From: Sporosarcina sp. 6E9
GTDB lineage: Bacteria > Bacillota > Bacilli > Bacillales_A > Planococcaceae
Reading direction: 5' to 3'
Assembly: GCF_017921835.1 (NCBI RefSeq)
Contig: NZ_JAGEMN010000001.1
Span: 799,874-863,873, forward strand
Length of the DNA stretch: 64,000 bases
Positions 44,173-52,682 of this stretch are shown in pieces. Both the position numbers and the translations under genes were made by a program. Within the stretch, counting starts at the first letter, position 1. Each line of letters starts with the position of its first letter. Under the pieces are notes generated by a model, which did no database searches, was not told the DNA's origin, and saw nothing but the letters and a program-made list of their open reading frames with translations.

Positions 44173-45027
44173 CTATTTTCGTTTACGATTGATTATAAGA
44201 AGCGAAAGAATAAAAAACAGAATGGTCGTCCCGATTAAATAAAAAACGCTAAATAACTTAGTCCATGGTTCTCCGTAAATTTTATAAGTAACCCCCATAT
44301 CGAAAAGAAAGGTTTCTCTGAGGGTCATTGGTGCATTTGAAAAAGCATCAACAATTGAATTTTCCATTAGGATTTGTCTAAACAAAGCGGCAGAATGGGA
44401 GACAGGAAAAAATTTTACGATAGTTTGAAGATAGTCTGGTAATGTACCTATCGGAATATAGATACCCGCTAAAAATCCAAGAAGCGTCCCGATAATGGTA
44501 CTTGCTGCGGCAAATGCATTGGATGACTTGAAAAAAGAGACGACTAGAAGAACCATTGAGGCACTTGAAACGACTGCTAATAGGATTACACCTACTAACA
44601 AGATTGATTTATCAAATGTCAGTAGAGGTTCTCCAGATAGTAAAAGAAAAATTTCTGCCACAACGAAAGTAAACGTGCACATGAATAAACCAATAAACAA
44701 TGCGCTTGAAATATAACCCCCAACCAACTTAGTCCGTGAAATAGGTGAAGAGTAAAAATCCATGATACGATTATTAGCTCGATCTTCAACTAGAATCCCG
44801 AAAGAACCCAAAGTGGTTGTCATAGAAGCGACCGCTAAAATTCCCGAGATGAACCAAGACGTAAGTAATTGTTTTTTTGCAGGAAAGTCGGGTAATCCTT
44901 TCGATGTCAAATCGCCCAAAAATAAAACGTACAAGACGATTAGAATGATGACTGCCAGAAGAGAGAAGAAAACAGCCGTTTTATCGCGGAAATATAATAA
45001 AATATTACGTTTAGTGAAGGCGATCAT
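44173..45027 (-). CDS. ABC-2 type exporter permease
   Basis: Membrane component of an ABC exporter. The 284 residues have six hydrophobic helices and the ABC-2 layout: a short cytoplasmic N-terminus (AFTKRNILLYFRDKTAVFFS), the MDFYSSPISRTKLVGGYISS amphipathic linker near 90-110, and FLAGIYIPIGTLPDYLQTIV near 185-204. It overlaps the ATPase gene by 17 bases and is last in the LytTR-DUF3021-ABC operon. The substrate may be a peptide, lipid or drug and is not indicated by sequence. Confidence 0.9.
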   Translation of the reverse strand: MIAFTKRNILLYFRDKTAVFFSLLAVIILIVLYVLFLGDLTSKGLPDFPAKKQLLTSWFISGILAVASMTTTLGSFGILVEDRANNRIMDFYSSPISRTKLVGGYISSALFIGLFMCTFTFVVAEIFLLLSGEPLLTFDKSILLVGVILLAVVSSASMVLLVVSFFKSSNAFAAASTIIGTLLGFLAGIYIPIGTLPDYLQTIVKFFPVSHSAALFRQILMENSIVDAFSNAPMTLRETFLFDMGVTYKIYGEPWTKLFSVFYLIGTTILFFILSLLIINRKRK

Positions 45028-45940
45028 CTAATTCCACATCCTTTCCATTAATGGCAAGAAATACATCATCCAAACTTGATTTTCTCACTTCAAATGAAGA
45101 GATTAAATCTACATGTTTCGCTAGAAATGGAATTGCTGACTTTGTTTCTTGGAGAGGAAGATAGAAGAAAGATTTTTCTACTGAGTATTCGATTTTTTCC
45201 GCATCCAGAATTTTTCTCATATCAATATCGTTAATGGCCGTCAGTAGTAACTTATCCGAAGCGTACTCATTTTTTAAATGTTCGGGGGTCCCTTTCGCAA
45301 TGATTTCTCCCTTTTTCATGACAACTACATAATCAGAATTTGCAGCTTCTTCAATGTAATGCGTTGTTAGAAAAACCGTCATTTTTGTTTCATTTTGTAG
45401 CTGGATAATTGTGTTCCAAATGTTTTTACGACTTTGTGCATCGAGTCCAGTTGTCGGTTCATCCATTATTAGGATTGATGGGTTATGAATAAGCGCTCGA
45501 GCGATATCTGTTCTTCTTCTCTCACCGCCCGATAAATTCCCGTAGGGCCTGTTTACAAATGATTGCAAACCTGTCAAAGTTGTTACCCGTTTAATCGCTT
45601 TACTCTTTTCTTTTTTTGACATCCCATAAAATGAACCGCGAATTTCTAAATTTTCTTTAACTGTTAATAGAGGATCTAAAAGGCTATCTTGGAAAACGAC
45701 TCCGATTTCCTGACGAATCTTATTGTCATGTCTTCCGACTGTGTATCCTTTCACTTTAACTTCGCCTTTATCTTGTTTCAGTAACGTAAGTAATATCGAA
45801 ATGGTTGTTGACTTTCCGGCCCCGTTTGTTCCTAGAAATGAGAATAAGGCACCTTCTTCAACATAAAAGCATATGTCTTTTACCGCCTGCACTTTTCCAT
45901 ATGATTTTGACAAGCCATTTACTTCGATAACTTTATTCAT
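45011..45940 (-). CDS. ABC exporter ATPase (DrrA-like)
   Basis: Powers the adjacent ABC-2 permease. The 309 residues contain Walker A GTNGAGKST near 36-44, the signature LSGGERRR, Walker B LIMDEPTTGLD and the switch His in LTTHYIEEA. The C-terminal 85 residues are the domain often found in daunorubicin-type (DrrA) exporters (SSFEVRKSSLDDVFLAINGK near the end). It starts eight bases inside the DUF3021 gene, with ATGGAGGG upstream. Drug or antimicrobial-peptide export is a guess from family; no toxin gene is adjacent. Confidence 0.92.
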   Translation of the reverse strand: MNKVIEVNGLSKSYGKVQAVKDICFYVEEGALFSFLGTNGAGKSTTISILLTLLKQDKGEVKVKGYTVGRHDNKIRQEIGVVFQDSLLDPLLTVKENLEIRGSFYGMSKKEKSKAIKRVTTLTGLQSFVNRPYGNLSGGERRRTDIARALIHNPSILIMDEPTTGLDAQSRKNIWNTIIQLQNETKMTVFLTTHYIEEAANSDYVVVMKKGEIIAKGTPEHLKNEYASDKLLLTAINDIDMRKILDAEKIEYSVEKSFFYLPLQETKSAIPFLAKHVDLISSFEVRKSSLDDVFLAINGKDVELDDRLH

Positions 45941-46352
45941 TGAAACCCTCCATTTTACGTTTTTGGATTACCTTATTAATTCTTCTTGCACTCGCTTGTT
46001 CTCCTAAGAAAATTACGGTAATTACTACTATATACGTAAATATGCCTATGATAACGACGAAGAAAGTGTAGTAAGAAGTAAAAGGATAGATTGAAAAAAA
46101 GCTTCCTGCAAGAATCAGAACCAAAAGGACGGAAAAAAGCTCTAACAGTCTAAAAAGTAATGGATTGTCAAATGGCAATAAATGCACCATATACATCATT
46201 AGGATAATTGCGATTGAAATAACTAACATATCGACAATCAATTTTTCGGTTAGAGGTGGGAAAACATTTTGATAACTAAAGAAAAGATAAAAAATGGTGC
46301 TAAATGTGAATGATATGGAGCTTGCTGAGATATAACGCATGAAATTTATCAA
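45933..46352 (-). CDS. DUF3021-type four-helix membrane protein
   Basis: A 139-residue membrane protein with four hydrophobic segments (ISFTFSTIFYLFFSY, LIVDMLVISIAIILMMYMV, LLELFSVLLVLILAGSFFSI, and YTFFVVIIGIFTYIVVITVI) and a basic C-terminus. DUF3021 proteins are typically encoded directly after small LytTR regulators and are thought to hold or modulate them at the membrane. Both the neighbour and the length fit here. The TTG start follows GGAGGAAAAAAC. Assignment rests on topology and synteny more than on a sequence motif. Confidence 0.75.
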   Translation of the reverse strand: MINFMRYISASSISFTFSTIFYLFFSYQNVFPPLTEKLIVDMLVISIAIILMMYMVHLLPFDNPLLFRLLELFSVLLVLILAGSFFSIYPFTSYYTFFVVIIGIFTYIVVITVIFLGEQASARRINKVIQKRKMEGFNE

Positions 46353-46364
46353 GTTTTTTCCTCC

Positions 46365-46808
46365 CTATGTAAGATATTTCGATTTAAAACCTTTGACATA
46401 ATGCCGATTGATAATTACTTTTTCGTGGTTCATCAATGTTGCTTCGAATCTTCCATTAAATAATGCGCGAACACTTTCGATATGCGACGTATTTACAATT
46501 AAGTTCTTGCTAATGCGGATAAAACTTGTTCCGTCTACTATTCGTTCAATCTCGTATAGTTTTAGATCACTTTCATAGACTTCTTTTTGTTGATAAAGAA
46601 AAGTTTTATTGTCTACAGATTCGATGTAATACAAATCTTTAGTAAGTAGGGAATAGGCCTGACCATTTCTTTTACCGGTAATTAGGATTTCATTTTTCTT
46701 AAGGTGTTCAATCAGTCTTAAAATCCTATCATCTATTTGAGGACATTTAATTAATACTTCGATTTTTTCGTAGTCCTCACATTCGTCAATTTTGATATCG
46801 ATGTTCAT
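46365..46808 (-). CDS. LytTR-family DNA-binding regulator
   Basis: A 147-residue stand-alone LytTR regulator without a receiver domain. After an N-terminal strand-helix region of about 45 residues, the LytTR domain runs from about 55 to 147 with KDLYYIESVDNKTFLYQQKE, the core FIRISKNLIVNTSHIESVRA, and NGRFEATLMNHEKVIINRHY. The frame is open to 46913, but the ATG at 46808 gives the usual length for LytTR-DUF3021 pairs. It is first in the operon, 13 bases before the DUF3021 gene, so it probably controls its own exporter. Confidence 0.9.
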   Translation of the reverse strand: MNIDIKIDECEDYEKIEVLIKCPQIDDRILRLIEHLKKNEILITGKRNGQAYSLLTKDLYYIESVDNKTFLYQQKEVYESDLKLYEIERIVDGTSFIRISKNLIVNTSHIESVRALFNGRFEATLMNHEKVIINRHYVKGFKSKYLT

Positions 46809-46854
46809 CACATCCTTATTGAATTGTAAACTTCTACTGAATTGAGTTATCTGA

Positions 46855-46883
46855 ATCGTAACACTCGTGAGAATTGCAGACAA
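46855..46883 (-). promoter_or_regulatory. probable promoter of the LytTR-ABC operon
   Basis: On the minus strand TTGTCT (46883-46878), a 17-bp spacer and TACGAT (46860-46855). The predicted leader to the ATG at 46808 is about 40 bases and contains a repeated ATTCAG. Confidence 0.5.
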
Positions 46884-47048
46884 TAACATATAAGGTAAGT
46901 TGCATATTTTCATTGTTAAGATGCATGTAGATTGAAAAATGGTGTTGAAAGACTAAACTATCAACATGATTAACTCGAAGTGTTTCAAATTTCCTCCCAA
47001 ATCAGCTATGATAGAGACATGTACAGCTTTAGAAACGGAAGTGAATGA

Positions 47049-48929
47049 ATGAGCCAATTAATCGTTGAAAACTTAACGAATACAGTAGGAGCAAAAACAT
47101 TATTTGATAATATCGCTTTCACCATTTCAAGTGGCGAAAAAGTAGGATTGATTGGTATTAACGGTACAGGCAAATCTACGCTTTTGTCGATTATTGCAGG
47201 TGTCGGGGATGCCGATTCAGTTTCTATGGACCATCCAAACAATTACCGAATTGCATATTTACCACAGGAGCCTGAGGTTGATCAGGAATTGTCGGTTATG
47301 GAAACGGTATTTATGAGTGATGCACCGATTATACGCATGAACTTGGAATATGAGCATGCATTAAAAGCATTGACTTCAAATCCTGAGTCCGTAAAGAATC
47401 AGGAACGGTTTGCGGAAATTCAAAACGAAATGGATGGAATGGCAGGCTGGGATGTAAATTCGAAAGCGAGAACGATTTTAACTAGACTCGGCATCGATAC
47501 ATTCGAGAAAAAGATGGGCGAACTTTCAGGTGGGCAACAAAAACGGGTTGCACTTGCGAAAGTACTTATTGAACCCGCTGATTTATTGTTACTGGATGAG
47601 CCGACAAACCATTTAGATGTCAATTCGATTACATGGCTACAGGAATATTTAATACATGAACAAGGTGCAGTAATTTTCGTTACACATGATCGCTATTTTC
47701 TAGACGCAGTATCCACGCATATTTACGAGCTTTCCAATGCGCAACTTTATTCGCACACTGGGAATTACGGCGACTATATAGAGTCGAAGGCATTGCGCGA
47801 TGAAATGCAAGCTGCAACGGATGAAAAGCTTCAAAATCGATATCGTTCAGAACTAAAGTGGATAAAACGAGGCGCTAGGGCTAGATCGACGAAACAAAAA
47901 GCACGAATCGGCCGCTTTGAAGAACTTGCAGAACAAGTAAAGAAAGATAATACGAGTGACGAAATGGATGTCGGATTAAAAACGACTCGACTAGGTAGAA
48001 AAGTAATTGAAGCAATAAATGTTTCCAAATCATTTGGGAATAAAAAAGTAATTGAAGATTTTTCATGTCTACTTCAATCGGGTGATCGCATCGCAGTCGT
48101 TGGACCGAACGGTGTCGGGAAAACGACTTTGCTGAATTTGTTTTCAGAAGAAATTCCCCCGGACGCAGGTATAATTGAAAAAGGGTCAACAGTGAAAATC
48201 GCACATTTCCATCAACATCTACCGACGATGGATGACAATAAAAGGATTATCGAATACATCCGAGAAACATCAAATGATATTGAGGATGCTGACGGCAATC
48301 GAATATCCGCTTCACAAATGCTAGAACGTTTTTTATTCCCTACACGTGCGCATGGTACGCTCATCGGGAAGTTATCGGGTGGAGAACGAAAAAGACTTCA
48401 TTTGTTAAAGCTTTTAATGGAGCAACCAAACGTTCTTCTTTTAGATGAGCCGACAAATGATTTGGATCTTGAAACATTAGCGATTTTAGAAGAATTCATC
48501 GAAACATTTCCTGGCGTCGTCATAACGATTTCCCATGATCGCTTTTTCTTAGATCGAACCTCAAAAAAACTATGGGTGTTGGATGGTTCTGGTAAAGTGG
48601 ATACTTGGCTGGGAATCTATTCCGATTATCTTGAATCATATGTTGCGACAGAGGAAGTACCAGTCAAACCTGTAATTGAAACACCGAAAGTGGAACAACA
48701 TGAGAAAAAGAAAAGAATGTCTTATGCAGAAAGAAAAGAATGGGAAACAATTGAAGCAGATATGGAAAAAGTAGAAACAACTATCGAAGAGACCGAAGCA
48801 GAAATGGAGTCTGCGGGCTCTGATTACGATAAACTAAGAGAGCTAACAGCAACACTTGCGGAATTAAATGCACAATACGAAAAATTATTTGAACGCTGGT
48901 CTTATTTACAAGAATTTCAAGAAACATAA
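47049..48929 (+). CDS. yfmR: ABC-F family ATPase (YfmR/Uup type)
   Basis: A soluble translation factor of the ABC-F family that acts at the ribosomal E site. B. subtilis YfmR helps ribosomes through difficult motifs such as polyproline and overlaps with EF-P. The 626 residues have two ATPase domains: Walker A GINGTGKST near 36-44 and GPNGVGKTT near 355-363, signatures LSGGQQKRV and LSGGERKRL, both with DEPTNHLD or DEPTNDLD. A P-site interaction linker lies between them (LKWIKRGARARSTKQKARI), and a C-terminal coiled coil follows near 545-626. It is a separate unit diverging from the LytTR operon. Confidence 0.92.
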   Translation: MSQLIVENLTNTVGAKTLFDNIAFTISSGEKVGLIGINGTGKSTLLSIIAGVGDADSVSMDHPNNYRIAYLPQEPEVDQELSVMETVFMSDAPIIRMNLEYEHALKALTSNPESVKNQERFAEIQNEMDGMAGWDVNSKARTILTRLGIDTFEKKMGELSGGQQKRVALAKVLIEPADLLLLDEPTNHLDVNSITWLQEYLIHEQGAVIFVTHDRYFLDAVSTHIYELSNAQLYSHTGNYGDYIESKALRDEMQAATDEKLQNRYRSELKWIKRGARARSTKQKARIGRFEELAEQVKKDNTSDEMDVGLKTTRLGRKVIEAINVSKSFGNKKVIEDFSCLLQSGDRIAVVGPNGVGKTTLLNLFSEEIPPDAGIIEKGSTVKIAHFHQHLPTMDDNKRIIEYIRETSNDIEDADGNRISASQMLERFLFPTRAHGTLIGKLSGGERKRLHLLKLLMEQPNVLLLDEPTNDLDLETLAILEEFIETFPGVVITISHDRFFLDRTSKKLWVLDGSGKVDTWLGIYSDYLESYVATEEVPVKPVIETPKVEQHEKKKRMSYAERKEWETIEADMEKVETTIEETEAEMESAGSDYDKLRELTATLAELNAQYEKLFERWSYLQEFQET

Positions 48930-48953
48930 CACTTTTAATAGGGGGCAATTTTA

Positions 48954-49214
48954 ATGAAAATAATATCAATCGAAGCAACGCCAAATCCAAACTCGATGAG
49001 AGTCGTTTTTGATACCGAACTACCATCTGGAACTAGTCATAATTATAGAAAAAGCGATGCCGAAACTGCATCAGAACCTGCAGCATCACTTTTAAAAGTG
49101 GAGGGTATAAACGGTATCTATCATGTAATGAATTTCATGGCAATCGAAAAAGATCCTAGTGTTGAATGGGAAGAAATCCTTGCCAAAGTAGAAGCTATCA
49201 TTCCGAAGCAATAA
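48954..49214 (+). CDS. stand-alone Nfu/NifU N-terminal domain protein
   Basis: An 86-residue protein made only of the Nfu_N domain (EATPNPNSMRVVFDTELPSG near the N-terminus, then GINGIYHVMNFMAIEKDPSV). Nfu_N appears in iron-sulfur scaffold-related proteins, but this copy has no cysteine, so it cannot itself hold a cluster. It closely resembles the first 86 residues of the next gene, CvfC, which starts 13 bases later. That suggests a tandem duplication of the domain. The ATG follows AGGGGGCAA. It is likely cotranscribed with cvfC. Confidence 0.85.
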   Translation: MKIISIEATPNPNSMRVVFDTELPSGTSHNYRKSDAETASEPAASLLKVEGINGIYHVMNFMAIEKDPSVEWEEILAKVEAIIPKQ

Positions 49215-49227
49215 GGAGGCGAATGAA

Positions 49228-50358
49228 TTGAAGATTGTTACTGTTGAACCGACACCAAGTCCTAATTCAATGAAAATCGTACTCAATACTGAGTTGCCTG
49301 CAGGCACTAGTTTTAACTATAAAAAAAGTGACGCAGAAACAGCGCCTCACCCAATGTCAGCATTGCTAGCAATAAACGGTGTCCGCGGCATCTATCACGT
49401 GATGAACTTTATGGCGGTAGAACGTGCCGGTAATGTAGCATGGGAAGCCATACTTGCTGATATTCAGAAAGTCATCAATGAAGAGTCGAATGATCACGAG
49501 GCACCAGTTGAAGAAAAAGCTGACGATAGCTATGGTGAAGTGTATGTCCACGTGCAAACGTATAAAGATATACCGCTTCAAGTGAAAGTATTTGATAGCG
49601 AATCTGAAGAACGTTTTGGACTAAGTGAACGATTCCTTCAAGCGATGGATGAAGTGCATGGTGCCGAAGTCGAAAATTATATTTTGCTTAGGAAATGGGC
49701 AGATTATGGAATTCGTTATGGCGAAAAAACGGAGATTGGTGAAATCGTCTTGCAAGAAGTCGAGGCAGCTTATCCAGATGAACGGTTACAAGAAATCATC
49801 CTTCAATCAAGAGAAGGACAGGGAGACGTCGTTCATCGCGGCAGAAAGGTAACGCTTGAAGAGTTTGCTGTTGATGAGTGGGAAAAACGCTTCCAGATGC
49901 TTGATCAAATGCCGGATCCGGATATGACGGACGTAGCGCTCCTTGACTTTGCACTTGATGACGAAAAAATGTCGATTCGGAGACTTGCCACAGTTTATCT
50001 CGGCATGATAGAAGATACAGCTGTGATTCCTTATATTGAAAAAGCATTAAGAGATAAAAGTTGGGCGGTTAGACGGACTGCCGGGGACTGCATGAGTGAT
50101 CTTGGTTTCGAAGGATTTGAAGATGCTGCAATTCGCTTACTTACAGACCGCAACAAGCTTGTTCGTTGGCGCGCAGCTATGTTCCTTTATGAAACAGGTA
50201 CCAAAAAGGCACTCCCGGCATTAAAAGAAGCCGAGAACGATCCTGAATTCGAAGTGAAACTTCAAATTCGCATGGCGATTGCGAGAATCGGTGAGGGTGA
50301 AGAAGCACAAGGCTCTGTTTGGAGACAAATGACAGAAGCACGATTAGGTTCCGAATAA
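49228..50358 (+). CDS. cvfC: conserved virulence factor C family protein (CvfC/YpgR)
   Basis: A 376-residue protein with an N-terminal Nfu_N domain (EPTPSPNSMKIVLNTELPAG near 7-26), a central region (YVHVQTYKDIPLQVKVFDSE), and C-terminal HEAT-like repeats (about 230-370; RRLATVYLGMIEDTAVIPYI, KSWAVRRTAGDCMSDLGFEG, KLVRWRAAMFLYETGTKKAL). It matches B. subtilis YpgR and staphylococcal CvfC, which affects virulence-factor expression by an unclear mechanism. The TTG start lies eight bases after AAGGAGG. The duplicated domain upstream is unusual. Confidence 0.88.
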   Translation: MKIVTVEPTPSPNSMKIVLNTELPAGTSFNYKKSDAETAPHPMSALLAINGVRGIYHVMNFMAVERAGNVAWEAILADIQKVINEESNDHEAPVEEKADDSYGEVYVHVQTYKDIPLQVKVFDSESEERFGLSERFLQAMDEVHGAEVENYILLRKWADYGIRYGEKTEIGEIVLQEVEAAYPDERLQEIILQSREGQGDVVHRGRKVTLEEFAVDEWEKRFQMLDQMPDPDMTDVALLDFALDDEKMSIRRLATVYLGMIEDTAVIPYIEKALRDKSWAVRRTAGDCMSDLGFEGFEDAAIRLLTDRNKLVRWRAAMFLYETGTKKALPALKEAENDPEFEVKLQIRMAIARIGEGEEAQGSVWRQMTEARLGSE

Positions 50359-50372
50359 AAAACATAAATATG

Positions 50373-50417
50373 AACCGTTATTTGATGAATATTCTTCATT
50401 CAAATAACGGTTTTTTA
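50373..50417 (+). terminator. terminator of cvfC
   Basis: AACCGTTATTTGA pairs with TCAAATAACGGTT around a 14-nt loop, followed by TTTTAATC. Confidence 0.93.
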
Positions 50418-50530
50418 ATCTTAATTCAGTCAAAAACTGACAAAAGCCTTTATGACAACCAAAACTCCGAATAGTATAGATGTAAAAGTGATTGAAGCTT
50501 TGTTCTTCATTCACGAAAAGGAGTTTTTTT

Positions 50531-51247
50531 ATGGTTAAGATTGTGATTGATGCTAGTAATGGTTTGAAGTGTATCGCTGAGAATAACGAAGAGTGGAATT
50601 GTAATAATGAGGTCGTGAGAGCGGCGATTGAGAAATTAAAGACCTATAAAGAGGTCGAAGTAATACGTATTGATGATCCATCTGGTGAAAATGTTGTTTC
50701 AATGACGGAACGGGCCAGGAGGGCAAACGAATGGAATGCTGATATATATGTTTCGATTCAGTATGGATCGAATTTGAAACCTAAAGAAATCACTCCAGCT
50801 TTTACGCCTAGAATTGTAAAGGCTATGGGAGATAGGGAGGGGGGCTTAAAACATACAAGTTTTCACGTATTACGTGATACTGAGTTTCCTGCAATTTTTA
50901 CAGGTGCCGGATTTTCGAATTCTATAGTTGACATAATAAGATTATGTAACGAAAGTTTTTTGCGAGCAGAAGGTGAAGCGATTGCTGAAGGACTTGCCGC
51001 CTATATAAAGCTACAACCCGGCACAATGACAGGTGCTACAGCTCCCCAGAATGATAAAGTTGAATCATCTAAACCAATGTCGGAAGATCTTGTTTCGGCC
51101 GCGACAATTGTATTGCAGCATCTCGAATCAGACAGAAAAGGGGTCATTCCTGAAAAATGGTTGAAAAGTATTCATGAAGGAACGCTTACAGACTCGGATG
51201 CAATTGGTTTATTGTACGTAGTGCTTCATAACTGGTTAACGAGGTAA
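50531..51247 (+). CDS. amidase-fold protein lacking catalytic residues (predicted pseudoenzyme)
   Basis: A 238-residue paralogue of the Amidase_3 protein encoded just downstream. Side by side, the two align over the whole N-terminal domain, but the catalytic positions differ: DAGHG reads DASNG here, SIHHN reads SIQYG, and LIEGGFM reads FTGAGFS. Only the glutamate in NEEW matches GEREW. Zinc binding and catalysis should therefore be lost. The C-terminal 60 residues (ending VVLHNWLTR) are not a peptidoglycan-binding domain and are unfamiliar. There is no signal peptide. The ATG at 50531 follows AAAAGGAG. A binding or regulatory role in the wall is possible. Confidence 0.8.
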   Translation: MVKIVIDASNGLKCIAENNEEWNCNNEVVRAAIEKLKTYKEVEVIRIDDPSGENVVSMTERARRANEWNADIYVSIQYGSNLKPKEITPAFTPRIVKAMGDREGGLKHTSFHVLRDTEFPAIFTGAGFSNSIVDIIRLCNESFLRAEGEAIAEGLAAYIKLQPGTMTGATAPQNDKVESSKPMSEDLVSAATIVLQHLESDRKGVIPEKWLKSIHEGTLTDSDAIGLLYVVLHNWLTR

Positions 51248-51360
51248 ACAGTTTTATATCAAAACACGCCAACTAGTCCACTAGATGGAAGTGAAAGTCT
51301 ACATATATTGTCAAGGGTACCTAAATATGTGTACTCAAAATAATGTAGGAGATGAGGAAT

Positions 51361-52158
51361 TTGATAAAAATTGCAATCGATGCAGGTCATGGATTGAATA
51401 CCCCTGGAAAGCGCGCCCCTTCAGGGGAACGTGAATGGATGTTTAATAACAAAGTGGCGCTTGCCGTAATTAGCAGACTTCATACGTTTCAAAATGTTCA
51501 ACTCCTCCGTTTGGATGATCCAACCGGAACAGTCGACGTTGAGCTGAAGACGCGAACGAACCGAGCAAACGCGTGGCGTGCAGATGTACTGATTTCGATA
51601 CATCATAATGCCTATTTGGGTGTTTGGGGTCCTCACGGAGGAATTGAAACATACACATTACCTGGAGCCAGTCAACAATCGCGTGACCTTGCTGCGGTTG
51701 TTCAACCGCTTGTGGTAAAAGCGATGGGATTATGCGATCGTGGGAATAAAACATTAAACTTGCATATGCTTCGTGAATCAAAAATGCCCGCTATACTTAT
51801 TGAAGGTGGATTCATGGATTCTACAACAGACATTGTCGCACTACTTAATGAACAGAAATTAAAAAAACAAGGAGAAGCCATTGCAACAGGACTTGCCGTT
51901 TATTTAAATTTAAAACCGAAAGTAGACGTTTCAACAGCGGTTATTTATAAATACGGAGATACAGGTCCGGCAATTGGGACTTTACAGAAAAACTTTAACA
52001 GGCTCGGGTACAAGCTCGTTGTCGATCAAAGTTTTGGTCCTTTAGTATTAGCGGTAGTTAAAGACTTTCAAAAACATAATGGACTCGCAGTAGATGGTTA
52101 CATAGGTCCGTTGACACAAGCGAAAATTAAGGAAAAGCTCGAACTACAGAAAGTGTGA
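51361..52158 (+). CDS. N-acetylmuramoyl-L-alanine amidase with peptidoglycan-binding domain
   Basis: A zinc amidase cutting muramic acid-peptide bonds. The 265 residues have an Amidase_3 domain (1-175) with complete residues: DAGHG, GEREW, SIHHN and IEGGF. A C-terminal PG_binding_1 domain (about 195-258) includes YGDTGPAIGTLQKNFNRLGY and VDGYIGPLTQAKI. There is no signal peptide, as in phage endolysins and some spore lytic enzymes. An ATG at 51352 touches GGAG; the TTG at 51361 has a nine-base spacing and is preferred. It lies 113 bases after its dead paralogue. Confidence 0.9.
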   Translation: MIKIAIDAGHGLNTPGKRAPSGEREWMFNNKVALAVISRLHTFQNVQLLRLDDPTGTVDVELKTRTNRANAWRADVLISIHHNAYLGVWGPHGGIETYTLPGASQQSRDLAAVVQPLVVKAMGLCDRGNKTLNLHMLRESKMPAILIEGGFMDSTTDIVALLNEQKLKKQGEAIATGLAVYLNLKPKVDVSTAVIYKYGDTGPAIGTLQKNFNRLGYKLVVDQSFGPLVLAVVKDFQKHNGLAVDGYIGPLTQAKIKEKLELQKV

Positions 52159-52244
52159 ATTTGTAAACGCATATGAATGAAAAAACTTTCTCTACAAGGT
52201 AGAATGAAATGTGAAATATGGATTCTATGGAGGGGGATATCAAC

Positions 52245-52682
52245 ATGAACGCTTACAATCAACATATGCAAAGTATTTATAGGCAGATGCGAGAAGACCT
52301 GGTACAAGTCGGATTTAAAGAATTAACAACTCAAGAAGATGTTACGGAAACGATGGATAACCTTGAAGGTTCAGCTCTTATTGTTGTTAATTCAGTCTGC
52401 GGTTGCGCAGCGGGGCAAGCTCGTCCAGCAGTCAAAGAAGCATTAAACGAGGTGCAAATTAAACCTGATCACTTATTCACGGTGTTTGCGGGACAGGATA
52501 GGGAAGCTACTGAAAAGATGAGAGAATATTTTCCGGAAGTTCCACCAAGCTCACCTTCAATTGCTTTATGGAAAGACGGCGCACTAGCGTATTTTATACC
52601 AAGAGAGCAAATTGAAATTTCACAAATGGAAACGATTAAAACGCATCTAACAGAAGTACTTGAACAATTCATCGTCCAATGA
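52245..52682 (+). CDS. bacilliredoxin (BrxA/BrxB family)
   Basis: Removes bacillithiol from S-bacillithiolated proteins during redox stress; cytosolic. The 145-residue protein has the family CGC motif in VVNSVCGCAAGQARP (Cys52 and Cys54), then FAGQDREATEKMREYF and PPSSPSIAL. The frame is open to 52218, but the ATG at 52245 is right after GGAGGGGG and gives the standard length. Position near ypjP and thyA suggests orthology with YphP (BrxA), though BrxB (YqiW) is as close in sequence. It overlaps the methyltransferase gene by four bases. Confidence 0.93.
   Translation: MNAYNQHMQSIYRQMREDLVQVGFKELTTQEDVTETMDNLEGSALIVVNSVCGCAAGQARPAVKEALNEVQIKPDHLFTVFAGQDREATEKMREYFPEVPPSSPSIALWKDGALAYFIPREQIEISQMETIKTHLTEVLEQFIVQ

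Noticed and set aside
40459-52158. Prophage remnant suggested by a holin-like protein and an endolysin-like amidase
   Set aside because: The two genes are more than 10 kb apart with ordinary chromosomal genes between, and no integrase, terminase, capsid, tail or attachment repeats were seen.
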